This document shows, piece after piece, positions 1 to 5,423 of a DNA stretch of 5,423 nt. This DNA comes from Sulfurimonas autotrophica (GTDB taxonomy: Bacteria; Campylobacterota; Campylobacteria; Campylobacterales; Sulfurimonadaceae), in contig DQUE01000134.1 in NCBI GenBank assembly GCA_015662405.1, positions 1-5,423 of the forward strand, read 5' to 3'. Both the position numbers and the translations under genes were made by a program. The notes beneath the pieces were generated by a model, which ran no database searches, had not been told where the DNA came from, and worked only from the letters and a program-made list of their open reading frames with translations. The first letter of the stretch is position 1; each line of letters begins with the position of its first letter.

Positions 1-2
1 AA

Positions 3-9
3 GGTTGGA
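3..9 (+). promoter_or_regulatory. Weak ribosome binding site supporting the TTG start of the outer-membrane channel gene
   Basis: A purine-rich GGTTGGA lies with its last base 7 nt before the TTG at 17. The match to AGGAGG is only partial, but the spacing suits TTG 17 better than the in-frame ATG at 32. An in-frame TAA at 11-13 rules out a start further upstream. That TAA could also be the stop of an upstream gene, which cannot be judged from 10 nt. Confidence 0.4.
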
Positions 10-16
10 TTAAATT

Positions 17-1735
17 TTGAAATTTTTAATTATGTCGCTTTTTTGTCTATTCTCAACGCTTAATGCAAATGATAAAGCGATGGAATTTGATAATGTTCAA
101 GAGCTGTTAGAGTGGCGCAGTCAACAGCCAGAAAATCAGAATACAGATCAAGAGTATTTTGAAGATGATGATATGGTCATCATAAAATTAGAGAATGGTC
201 AAATAGTTGATACAGTTCCATATGAATCGTCATTTGAGTCATTACCCGATGCTACGGTTATAGAGATAGAGCAAGATAACGAACTAGATCAAAGTATACT
301 TTATGAAGATAATGTAAAAAACATTGAGTCTTTACCCTTTGCAACCATAGTAAAAGAGGAACAGAGTGTTGCTGATCAAACATCTACTATTGAGACAGTA
401 GTAGAAAAAGTAGATAGTCCAAGCATCATTACAAAAACAGAAAAGCAAAATGAAAGTAAACCTATAACCATTATCAAATATGGTGAAACTTCATCGTCCG
501 AGGTGTGTCATACAGCAACAAAAGAGGAGATTGATTTTTGGAAACTGTTGGATCAGGCGATGATCAAATCTACTGCTGTGATTTTGAAAAAACATGATAT
601 TCAAATTACTCAAAAAAATATGGATATTGTCAGAAGTGAATATTATCCCAATATTTCTCTGGGATATTCTGGGGAGTATTATCATGGATATGGCAGCGAT
701 GGTTCAAGTATTGGGGGTTCTTTTTATCCATCGATTTCACAGTATAGAGATTCACTTAATTTAAGTTTACAACATGAACTTTATCGTTTTGGTGCTACTG
801 ATTTAAAAATGCAAATGAGTCAAAAAGATATAGAAATCGTCAAAAGTGAATTGGCACTTGCGCAGCAGGATGTATCTAAAGAGTTATTATCATATTTTAT
901 GGAAGCTGTTAAGTCTCAAGAGAATTTAAAATTTAAAGATGATATGAGGGTAGTACAAGATAGAATCTTACAAAAAAAATGGAGACTTTTTGAATCAGGT
1001 CAAATTTCAAAAACTCTGATTTTAAGAGATAAATTGTCTCTTGTCTCTTTGGAAAAAGATATTTTAAAACATGAGATGAATTATATTGACCTTGTAAAAA
1101 AAATTCAGGTATTAACAAATATTGAGATAGATCCTACCTTGAGCAAGTTTGTGATACCTACTCCTAAGAACAGAGAGTTAGTCTCTTTTGAACAGAGTGC
1201 AGTCGCGAAAAACTTAAAACTGCAATTAGAGAAAAAATTGCAAGAGTTGGAAATGATCAAGAAAGATTACAAACCGACAATCTATGCCAATAGTGCCTAT
1301 CGTTTTTATGGAGCCGATGATGATAGTTTCACAAAAACAATAGAAAATTTGGAAAAAAATAGTTGGGATGTGGCTGTTAGTCTGAGATGGGAACTTTTTA
1401 GTGGTTTTAAAACAGATAGCACAATAGAGAGGGCTAAAATTGAAGTACAAAAATTGGTTGAGCAGTATAGATTGGCAAAGGTTGACTTTGAATCAAGAAA
1501 AATGAAAAGAGCGTTACTAAAAGAGGCAATTGATAAGATATTGAGAGTAGAAGCCGAGATATTAGATCAGACTTGTCAGCAAGAAGATATAATGGTTAGA
1601 TTAGAGAGTGCTGGTCAGATAAGCTCAATTGAGCTTGATAGCATTGAGATAAACAAGATTAGAAGTCAACTTGATTTTAGATTAGGTGTTATAGATAGTG
1701 TTTATGAGACAATTTCAGACGAATTGATAATTTAA
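17..1735 (+). CDS. TolC-family outer-membrane channel protein of a type I secretion system, with an acidic N-terminal extension
   Basis: Predicted outer-membrane duct (572 aa) that would trimerise and receive substrate from the ABC/HlyD complex encoded next. Start: TTG at 17 gives a signal peptide (Lys2, hydrophobic residues 3-15, cleavage likely after LNA at residue 17); the in-frame ATG at 32 would lose the positive charge. Residues 18-165 are an acidic, low-complexity segment with a 30-residue-spaced repeat and no domain I recognise. The TolC core follows from about 170. It shows the usual two-fold repeat of long helices and beta hairpins: first hairpin near 208-262 (YYPNISLGYSGEYY, ending LYRFGATD), second near 416-465 (YKPTIYANSAYRF, ending WELFSGFKTDS), with coiled-coil-prone helices between and after. 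The whole is about 80-120 residues longer than usual TolC proteins because of the N-terminal extension. Cysteines occur at 164 and 520 of the mature part. The family call is firm; the substrate is unknown. Confidence 0.9.
   Translation: MKFLIMSLFCLFSTLNANDKAMEFDNVQELLEWRSQQPENQNTDQEYFEDDDMVIIKLENGQIVDTVPYESSFESLPDATVIEIEQDNELDQSILYEDNVKNIESLPFATIVKEEQSVADQTSTIETVVEKVDSPSIITKTEKQNESKPITIIKYGETSSSEVCHTATKEEIDFWKLLDQAMIKSTAVILKKHDIQITQKNMDIVRSEYYPNISLGYSGEYYHGYGSDGSSIGGSFYPSISQYRDSLNLSLQHELYRFGATDLKMQMSQKDIEIVKSELALAQQDVSKELLSYFMEAVKSQENLKFKDDMRVVQDRILQKKWRLFESGQISKTLILRDKLSLVSLEKDILKHEMNYIDLVKKIQVLTNIEIDPTLSKFVIPTPKNRELVSFEQSAVAKNLKLQLEKKLQELEMIKKDYKPTIYANSAYRFYGADDDSFTKTIENLEKNSWDVAVSLRWELFSGFKTDSTIERAKIEVQKLVEQYRLAKVDFESRKMKRALLKEAIDKILRVEAEILDQTCQQEDIMVRLESAGQISSIELDSIEINKIRSQLDFRLGVIDSVYETISDELII
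236..364 (+). repeat. Two imperfect copies of an ESLPxAT motif in the N-terminal extension of the channel protein
   Basis: Residues 74-86 (ESLPDATVIEIEQ) and 104-116 (ESLPFATIVKEEQ) align without gaps and are exactly 30 codons apart (DNA 236-274 and 326-364). A weaker third copy may be VDSPSIITKTEKQ at residues 132-144. The repeat lies in the acidic segment between the signal peptide and the TolC core. I know no function for this motif; a periplasmic linker or binding segment is an inference. Confidence 0.6.
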
Positions 1736-1741
1736 AGTTTA

Positions 1742-1791
1742 TGGAAGTGGTGCTTTAGCTCCATTAGGGTGAAGCTAAAGCACCACTTCTA
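1742..1791 (+). repeat. Perfect 17-bp inverted repeat (hairpin) between the channel and ABC genes
   Basis: GAAGTGGTGCTTTAGCT at 1744-1760 is followed, after a 12-nt loop (1761-1772), by its exact reverse complement at 1773-1789. A G-U pair and a T-A pair extend the stem to 1742-1791. It starts just after the stop of the channel gene and ends about 20 nt before the Shine-Dalgarno of the ABC gene. About half the stem bases are G or C, higher than the A+T-rich surroundings, so the RNA hairpin should be stable. No T tract follows (the next bases are GAGTAATTG), so it is not a canonical intrinsic terminator. It may act as a partial terminator, an mRNA processing or stability element, or be a copy of a dispersed palindromic repeat. 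The structure is certain; the role is inferred. Confidence 0.85.
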
Positions 1792-1810
1792 GAGTAATTG
1801 GAAAGAATAA

Positions 1811-1817
1811 AAAAGGA
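1811..1817 (+). promoter_or_regulatory. Ribosome binding site fixing the ABC gene start at ATG 1823
   Basis: AAAAGGA ends 5 nt before the ATG at 1823 but only 2 nt before the adjacent in-frame TTG at 1820. Normal Shine-Dalgarno spacing therefore favours the ATG, and the protein begins MHTALVALE. Confidence 0.7.
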
Positions 1818-1822
1818 TTTTG

Positions 1823-3928
1823 ATGCATACAGCATTAGTAGCATTGGAGATTGCAGGAAATCTCAATCGTATCAATATTGACAGTAGAGGTATTGCCAAA
1901 GAGTTTGCTTTAGAGGATGAAAAAGAGCCTACTATACCTGAGCTTGCTCGCATTGCAAAAAAACAGAGTTTTAGGGTTTCTATTAAAAAACTCTCTATTG
2001 AAAAATTAGTTGAAAATTATCCCATGCCTATCATCTGTCTGATGAAAGATGGATCATACAGCACGATAGTAAGAGCAGCTAAAAATAAAGAAGAGTTACT
2101 TGTTTATGATCCAAAAGAGAGTAAAACCTTACCTATAAGTTATGATGATTTTGATAAGGATTTTGCACATCAAAGTCTTGTCTTAAAGCATCGTATGTTT
2201 TCAGATGAGATCAAATTTGGTTTTGGTTGGTTTATCAATGAGATAATGCACTATAAAAAGATTATTTTAGAAGTATTGATGGCATCATTTGTGATACAGC
2301 TGTTTGGTTTAGTGACACCGTTATTTACGCAAGTCATACTAGATAAAGTTTTGGTACATCACTCTTTAACGACTTTGGATGTGTTGGCAGTTGCATTTTT
2401 AGCCGTGACACTTTTTGATTTTTTACTAAATTATATGAGAAATTATATTTTTGTACATACCACCTCTAAAATCGATGCTAAACTTGGAGCCAAGCTATAC
2501 AACCATCTACTCTCCTTGCCATTTGGATATTTTGTGGTTAGGCAGGTTGGTAATATCATCGCAAGAGTGCGTGAGCTAGATCAAATTCGAAACTTTATCG
2601 CAAATAAATCAGTAACCGTATTTTTAGATGTACTTTTTAGTTTTGTATTTTTAGCGGTTATGTTTTTATATAGTGTTGATCTTACACTCATGGTAATGGG
2701 ATTTGTATTTGTTATCGGAATTGTTTACTTTTTTGCAACGCCAAAGTTTAGAAGAAAACTTGAAGAAAAGTTTGATATGGGTGCTGAGCAAAATGCATTT
2801 TTAGTAGAGTCTGTTACTGGTGTAGAAACAGTAAAGTCTTTGGCATTAGAGGGCGCTATGCAAAAACGCTGGGAAGATAAACTAGCTGATTATATAAGTG
2901 CAAGTTTTAATCTTAGTAATTTTGGTTTTATCTTAGGTGGATTCACAGGGATGGTTCAAAAGTTAATGACCATCTCAATTTTGTATTTTGGTGTTTTGCA
3001 GGTTATAGAAGGCAATTTGACAGTGGGGCAACTTATCGCTTTTCAAATGTTTGCAAACCAATTTAGTGGGCCAGTTTTAAGATTGGTTAACTTATGGAAT
3101 GAATTCCAACAAACGCTTATTTCAATTGACAGACTTGGAGATATCTTAAATATGCCTCCAGAGCAAAAAAATGAAAAAGCTATTACACTTGCACAACTTA
3201 GAGGTGATATAGCATTTAATAAAGTGAATTTTTCTTATAAGCCTGGTGGACAAATGGTACTTAAAGATCTCTCTTTTAGTTTACAAGCTGGTATGAGTGT
3301 TGGTATTATTGGGAGAAGCGGGAGTGGAAAAAGTACCGTGGCAAAGATGATTCAACGGCTTTACATTCCAAATGATGGACAAGTTATGGTAGATGGTGTT
3401 GATATCAGCCACTTTAATCCTAAATGGTTTAGAACTTTGATAGGTGTGGTTTTGCAAGAAAATTACCTCTTTCGTGGTTCGATCAAAGATAATATTTCTA
3501 TGGCAAAACCAAGTGCAACTATGGATGAGATTGTTAGTGTGGCGAGAATTTCTGGAGCAGATGAGTTTATATCAGGGCTGCCGGAGGGTTATGATACAGA
3601 TGTAGGAGAGAGGGGTTCAACACTCTCTGGAGGACAAAGACAGCGTGTTGCGATTGCAAGAGCGTTGATTACTAATCCTCGAATTTTGATCTTTGATGAG
3701 GCAACATCAGCACTTGATTATGAGTCTGAAAAGATTATTAATAAAAACTTGGTAAATATCAAAAAAGGTCGTACAACAATTATCATTGCGCATAGACTCT
3801 CTACAGTTAAAGATTGTGATGTGATTATAGCCATGGATAAAGGTCAAATTGTTGAGGCTGGTACCCATGATGAGTTGATGAAGAAAAAAGGGTATTACCA
3901 CCACCTCTATTCACAGCAGGAGATATAA
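1823..3928 (+). CDS. Type I secretion ABC transporter (HlyB/LssB/LapB-like) with a degenerate C39-like domain
   Basis: Inner-membrane ATPase/permease (701 aa) that would export a protein through the adjacent adaptor and channel. Residues 1-125 match the C39-like layout of HlyB-type exporters (ALVALEIAGNLNRIN start, KDGSYSTIV, LLVYDP). The domain has no cysteine where C39 peptidases carry the catalytic one, and Tyr79 sits where HlyB has its DGRH histidine, so it should not cleave leaders; in relatives this domain docks substrate. A membrane domain covers about 140-425, with hydrophobic stretches near 146-170, 185-210, 265-306 and 378-398. The nucleotide-binding domain runs from about 460: A-loop Tyr472, Walker A GRSGSGKST at 497-505, Q-loop Gln545, signature LSGGQRQR at 601-608, Walker B ILIFDE ending Asp625-Glu626, SALD D-loop, H-loop His657. 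All ATPase motifs are intact and the length is typical of the family. The stop abuts the adaptor start. I am sure of the class but not of the substrate. Confidence 0.95.
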   Translation: MHTALVALEIAGNLNRINIDSRGIAKEFALEDEKEPTIPELARIAKKQSFRVSIKKLSIEKLVENYPMPIICLMKDGSYSTIVRAAKNKEELLVYDPKESKTLPISYDDFDKDFAHQSLVLKHRMFSDEIKFGFGWFINEIMHYKKIILEVLMASFVIQLFGLVTPLFTQVILDKVLVHHSLTTLDVLAVAFLAVTLFDFLLNYMRNYIFVHTTSKIDAKLGAKLYNHLLSLPFGYFVVRQVGNIIARVRELDQIRNFIANKSVTVFLDVLFSFVFLAVMFLYSVDLTLMVMGFVFVIGIVYFFATPKFRRKLEEKFDMGAEQNAFLVESVTGVETVKSLALEGAMQKRWEDKLADYISASFNLSNFGFILGGFTGMVQKLMTISILYFGVLQVIEGNLTVGQLIAFQMFANQFSGPVLRLVNLWNEFQQTLISIDRLGDILNMPPEQKNEKAITLAQLRGDIAFNKVNFSYKPGGQMVLKDLSFSLQAGMSVGIIGRSGSGKSTVAKMIQRLYIPNDGQVMVDGVDISHFNPKWFRTLIGVVLQENYLFRGSIKDNISMAKPSATMDEIVSVARISGADEFISGLPEGYDTDVGERGSTLSGGQRQRVAIARALITNPRILIFDEATSALDYESEKIINKNLVNIKKGRTTIIIAHRLSTVKDCDVIIAMDKGQIVEAGTHDELMKKKGYYHHLYSQQEI
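3918..3922 (+). promoter_or_regulatory. Ribosome binding site of the adaptor gene, inside the ABC gene
   Basis: AGGAG lies in the last codons of the ABC gene, 6 nt before ATG 3929. The stop and start are contiguous (TAAATG, 3926-3931). This arrangement suggests translational coupling of the two inner-membrane components. Confidence 0.75.
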
Positions 3929-5233
3929 ATGAATAACATAGATGATAAAGACAGATTTAAACCGCATTTAGTTGAGATAGAAGATAGACCTGTAAGTCCA
4001 TTAGGTAGAAAGACAATGTGGGCAATACTGATTTTTATGGCTTTAGCAGTTTTATGGTTGTTTTGGGGTAAAACTGATGTTGTTGTAAGTGCGAGAGCAA
4101 AAGTAATTCCTATGGGAGATATAAAAGTACTACAACCACTCTCTACGGGGTCAGTAAAAAAGATATTTATAAAAGAGGGTGCATTTATCAAAAAAGGTGA
4201 TCCTTTGATAGAGATTGATCCTTCAGTTGAAGAGACAAATATTAAGGCTAAGAAGAGCACTTTAGCGCTGCTTGAGTTAGAGGCTAAAAAAATTAAGTCA
4301 CTTATCAATGGCAAACCATTTAGAATGCCAATAAGTACTCCTCCAAATATTGTTATATTGATTCAGGGTATACATAAAGCAGAGAGTAAATTTATGATAG
4401 AGCAAAAAAGGCAGATTGATCAACAGATAAAACAGTTAGAGGAGCAGATAAAAGCAACAGAGATCAATAAACAGAGAATACAAAATTTATATAACTTGGG
4501 AATACAAGAACAAAATAGATTAAAACAGGTTCTAGATATCATTGCTAAAAATGACTACTATCAAGTTCAAAAACAAAACATGAATTATAAAAATGAGGTC
4601 AATAGACTTTATCATGATTTATTAAGGCTTCAAGAACAGATAAAAGGTGCTAAGATGCAAAAACTTTTGATGGATCAAGATTATAGAAAAAAGCTATACA
4701 CAGAATTGACACAAAAAGAGAAAGAGATCATAGCGTATCGTTCAGAAATTGATATGATAGAGTATAGAAAGAAAAAGCAGATAATTGTATCTCCTGTTGA
4801 TGGAATTGTCGGTAAAATTGCGATCAATACTGTTGGCGCTGTTGTAACACCAGCTGAGAAATTGATCACAATTGTACCTAAAGATGTACCATTACAACTC
4901 AAAGCTACTGTTGAAAATAAAGATATTGGTTTTATCAAAGAGGGTATGAAAGTTGCGATCAAAATTGATACCTATAGTTTTCAAAGATTTGGATTGATTG
5001 ACGGCATTGTGAGCAAAATAGGTGTAAATGCCATTGAAGATAAAAATCTTGGCTTGGTTTATGAAGTATTTATAGAACCACAAGAGATTTCATTGATAGT
5101 TGAGGGAGAAGAGCGTTTCTTGCGACCGGGCATGAGTGCAACGGCAGAGTTAAAAGTAGGACAAAGAAGAATTATTGAACTTTTTGTGTACCCGCTTATC
5201 AAGTATTTTAACGAAGGTGTTAGTGTAAGATAG
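3929..5233 (+). CDS. HlyD-family periplasmic adaptor (membrane fusion protein) of the type I secretion system
   Basis: Periplasmic adaptor (434 aa) anchored in the inner membrane, bridging the ABC transporter and the TolC-like channel. Residues 1-29 are a polar cytoplasmic tail, and one membrane span follows at about 30-47 (WAILIFMALAVLWLFWG). The first lipoyl/barrel half spans about 52-98 (PLSTGSVKKIFIKEGAFIKKGDPLIEIDPS). A long helical hairpin occupies about 100-283 and is rich in Lys, Glu and Gln, with proline breaks near 134-139. The second lipoyl half begins IIVSPVDGIVGKI (285-297). The C-terminal beta domain carries the family's LRPGMSATAELKVGQRR block (398-414) and ends FVYPLIKYFNEGVSVR, close to the usual HlyD terminus. 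Length and layout are normal for type I secretion adaptors, and nothing appears truncated. It is probably cotranscribed with the ABC gene. No strong terminator follows it. Confidence 0.95.
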   Translation: MNNIDDKDRFKPHLVEIEDRPVSPLGRKTMWAILIFMALAVLWLFWGKTDVVVSARAKVIPMGDIKVLQPLSTGSVKKIFIKEGAFIKKGDPLIEIDPSVEETNIKAKKSTLALLELEAKKIKSLINGKPFRMPISTPPNIVILIQGIHKAESKFMIEQKRQIDQQIKQLEEQIKATEINKQRIQNLYNLGIQEQNRLKQVLDIIAKNDYYQVQKQNMNYKNEVNRLYHDLLRLQEQIKGAKMQKLLMDQDYRKKLYTELTQKEKEIIAYRSEIDMIEYRKKKQIIVSPVDGIVGKIAINTVGAVVTPAEKLITIVPKDVPLQLKATVENKDIGFIKEGMKVAIKIDTYSFQRFGLIDGIVSKIGVNAIEDKNLGLVYEVFIEPQEISLIVEGEERFLRPGMSATAELKVGQRRIIELFVYPLIKYFNEGVSVR

Positions 5234-5245
5234 TTTTAATAGTGC

Positions 5246-5278
5246 CTTAAATTAAGCTAATTGTAAACACAATTTAAG
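5246..5278 (+). repeat. Overlapping A+T-rich dyads just downstream of the adaptor gene
   Basis: CTTAAATT (5246-5253) has its reverse complement AATTTAAG at 5271-5278. Within it, AATTGT (5259-5264) pairs with ACAATT (5269-5274) around an AAAC loop. The two pairings share bases 5271-5274. There is no following T run and little G+C, so this is a poor terminator. The inner dyad could instead be a protein-binding site. The symmetry is visible in the sequence; any function is guesswork. Confidence 0.4.
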
Positions 5279-5287
5279 TAATATAGC
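5261..5287 (+). promoter_or_regulatory. Possible promoter for rpsL
   Basis: TTGTAA (5261-5266) and TATAGC (5282-5287) resemble -35 and -10 elements with a 15-nt spacer; TAATAT at 5279-5284 is an alternative -10. Transcription would start near 5293-5295 and give a leader of about 75-80 nt before rpsL. A+T-rich DNA offers many such matches, so this is a weak call. Confidence 0.2.
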
Positions 5288-5292
5288 CGACT

Positions 5293-5318
5293 TTCAATGC
5301 CATGTCCATTGTATTGAA
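5293..5318 (+). other. Short hairpin candidate in the rpsL leader
   Basis: TTCAAT (5293-5298) can pair with ATTGAA (5313-5318). A competing 5-bp stem, CAATG (5295-5299) with CATTG (5307-5311), uses some of the same bases. Both stems are short and may be chance. Confidence 0.3.
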
Positions 5319-5323
5319 GTTAA

Positions 5324-5346
5324 AAAACATAGTTTATCTGTGTTTT
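5324..5346 (+). terminator. A+T-rich hairpin, possible weak terminator or leader element upstream of rpsL
   Basis: AAAACATAG (5324-5332) pairs with CTGTGTTTT (5338-5346) around a TTTAT loop, giving 9 bp with one G-U pair. The A run before and the T run inside the 3' arm recall an A+T-rich bidirectional terminator, but the stem has only two G-C pairs. It ends 24 nt before the rpsL start, so it could equally be a structure in the rpsL leader. Confidence 0.35.
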
Positions 5347-5356
5347 GTAAAAATTT

Positions 5357-5364
5357 AAAAAGGA
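5357..5364 (+). promoter_or_regulatory. Ribosome binding site of rpsL
   Basis: AAAAAGGA ends 6 nt before the TTG at 5371. This good spacing supports the TTG as the start codon; no ATG or GTG lies nearby in frame. Confidence 0.75.
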
Positions 5365-5370
5365 AAAAAT

Positions 5371-5423
5371 TTGCCAACTATAAATCAGTTGATTCGTAAA
5401 GAGAGAAAAAAGGTGATTGTTAA
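5371..5423 (+). CDS. rpsL: 30S ribosomal protein S12, N-terminal fragment cut by the window edge
   Basis: The 17 complete codons from TTG 5371 read MPTINQLIRKERKKVIV with the initiator as Met, matching the conserved start of bacterial S12 (E. coli has ATVNQLVRK at the same place). S12 is a small-subunit protein at the decoding centre. The gene continues beyond the window, where about 105-110 further residues are expected. In most bacteria rpsL is followed by rpsG and fusA. Its partner upstream in Campylobacterota is often rpoC or genes inserted after rpoC; here the secretion operon takes that place. Confidence 0.93.
   Translation, partial: MPTINQLIRKERKKVIV

Noticed and set aside
17..1735. 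Channel gene as part of an RND or MacAB drug efflux system
   Set aside because: The linked ABC protein has the fused membrane-ATPase layout of protein exporters and the adaptor has HlyD type I features; no RND or MacB gene is present.
1742..1791. Reading the strong hairpin as a classical rho-independent terminator ending the channel transcript
   Set aside because: No T tract follows the 3' arm, and the downstream genes are the functional partners of the upstream one. Partial termination remains possible.
1823..2200. Active C39 peptidase that would make this a bacteriocin or microcin exporter
   Set aside because: The catalytic Cys is missing from the N-terminal motif and the His position is Tyr. 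No small double-glycine peptide gene is visible in the window.
3907..4314. Open frame of 135 codons on the minus strand opposite the adaptor gene
   Set aside because: It lies antisense to a clear HlyD gene, its translation shows no recognisable domain, and its start lacks a convincing ribosome binding site. It is a by-product of the plus-strand codons.
4681..4962. Open frame of 93 codons on the minus strand
   Set aside because: It is fully contained in the adaptor gene opposite the conserved lipoyl region, and its composition is what a reverse-complement shadow would give.
5234..5370. Small protein gene between the adaptor gene and rpsL
   Set aside because: The only ATG-initiated frames on the plus strand there are a few codons long and have no Shine-Dalgarno.
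1..5423. CRISPR array, tRNA or rRNA gene, or insertion sequence
   Set aside because: There are no regularly spaced direct repeats, no tRNA-like cloverleaf in the short non-coding gaps, and no transposase motifs.

Overview
The window looks like chromosome of a Campylobacterota (epsilonproteobacterial) species, perhaps a Sulfurimonas/Sulfurovum-type organism. The basis is strongly A+T-rich coding sequence, TTG used as a start codon, and the beginning of ribosomal protein S12 at the right edge reading MPTINQLIRKERKKVIV, which resembles S12 of that group. The genus cannot be fixed from this sequence alone.

Three large genes run rightward and encode all three structural parts of a type I secretion system. 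They are a TolC-family outer-membrane channel (17-1735), an ABC transporter with a degenerate C39-like N-terminal domain (1823-3928), and an HlyD-family periplasmic adaptor (3929-5233). The ABC and adaptor genes are fused stop-to-start (TAAATG), and the adaptor's Shine-Dalgarno lies inside the ABC gene. The channel and ABC genes are separated by an 87-nt gap that holds a perfect 17-bp inverted repeat. The expected machine is an ABC dimer joined through the adaptor to a trimeric outer-membrane duct, exporting a protein in one step. The exported substrate is not in the window. The missing peptidase residues in the ABC N-terminus argue for an RTX/adhesin-type substrate with a C-terminal signal rather than a double-glycine bacteriocin.

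After the adaptor gene comes a 137-nt non-coding stretch with several short A+T-rich dyads, then the first 53 nt of rpsL, which starts at a TTG. The exporter therefore sits directly upstream of the S12 gene. In Campylobacter jejuni the rpoC-rpsL interval carries a variable island, so this may be a lineage-variable insertion at a conserved locus.

The most notable points are the long acidic, internally repeated N-terminal extension of the channel protein, the perfect intercistronic hairpin, and the exporter's position beside rpsL. The rest is a recognisable type I secretion operon; I see no clearly unprecedented system.
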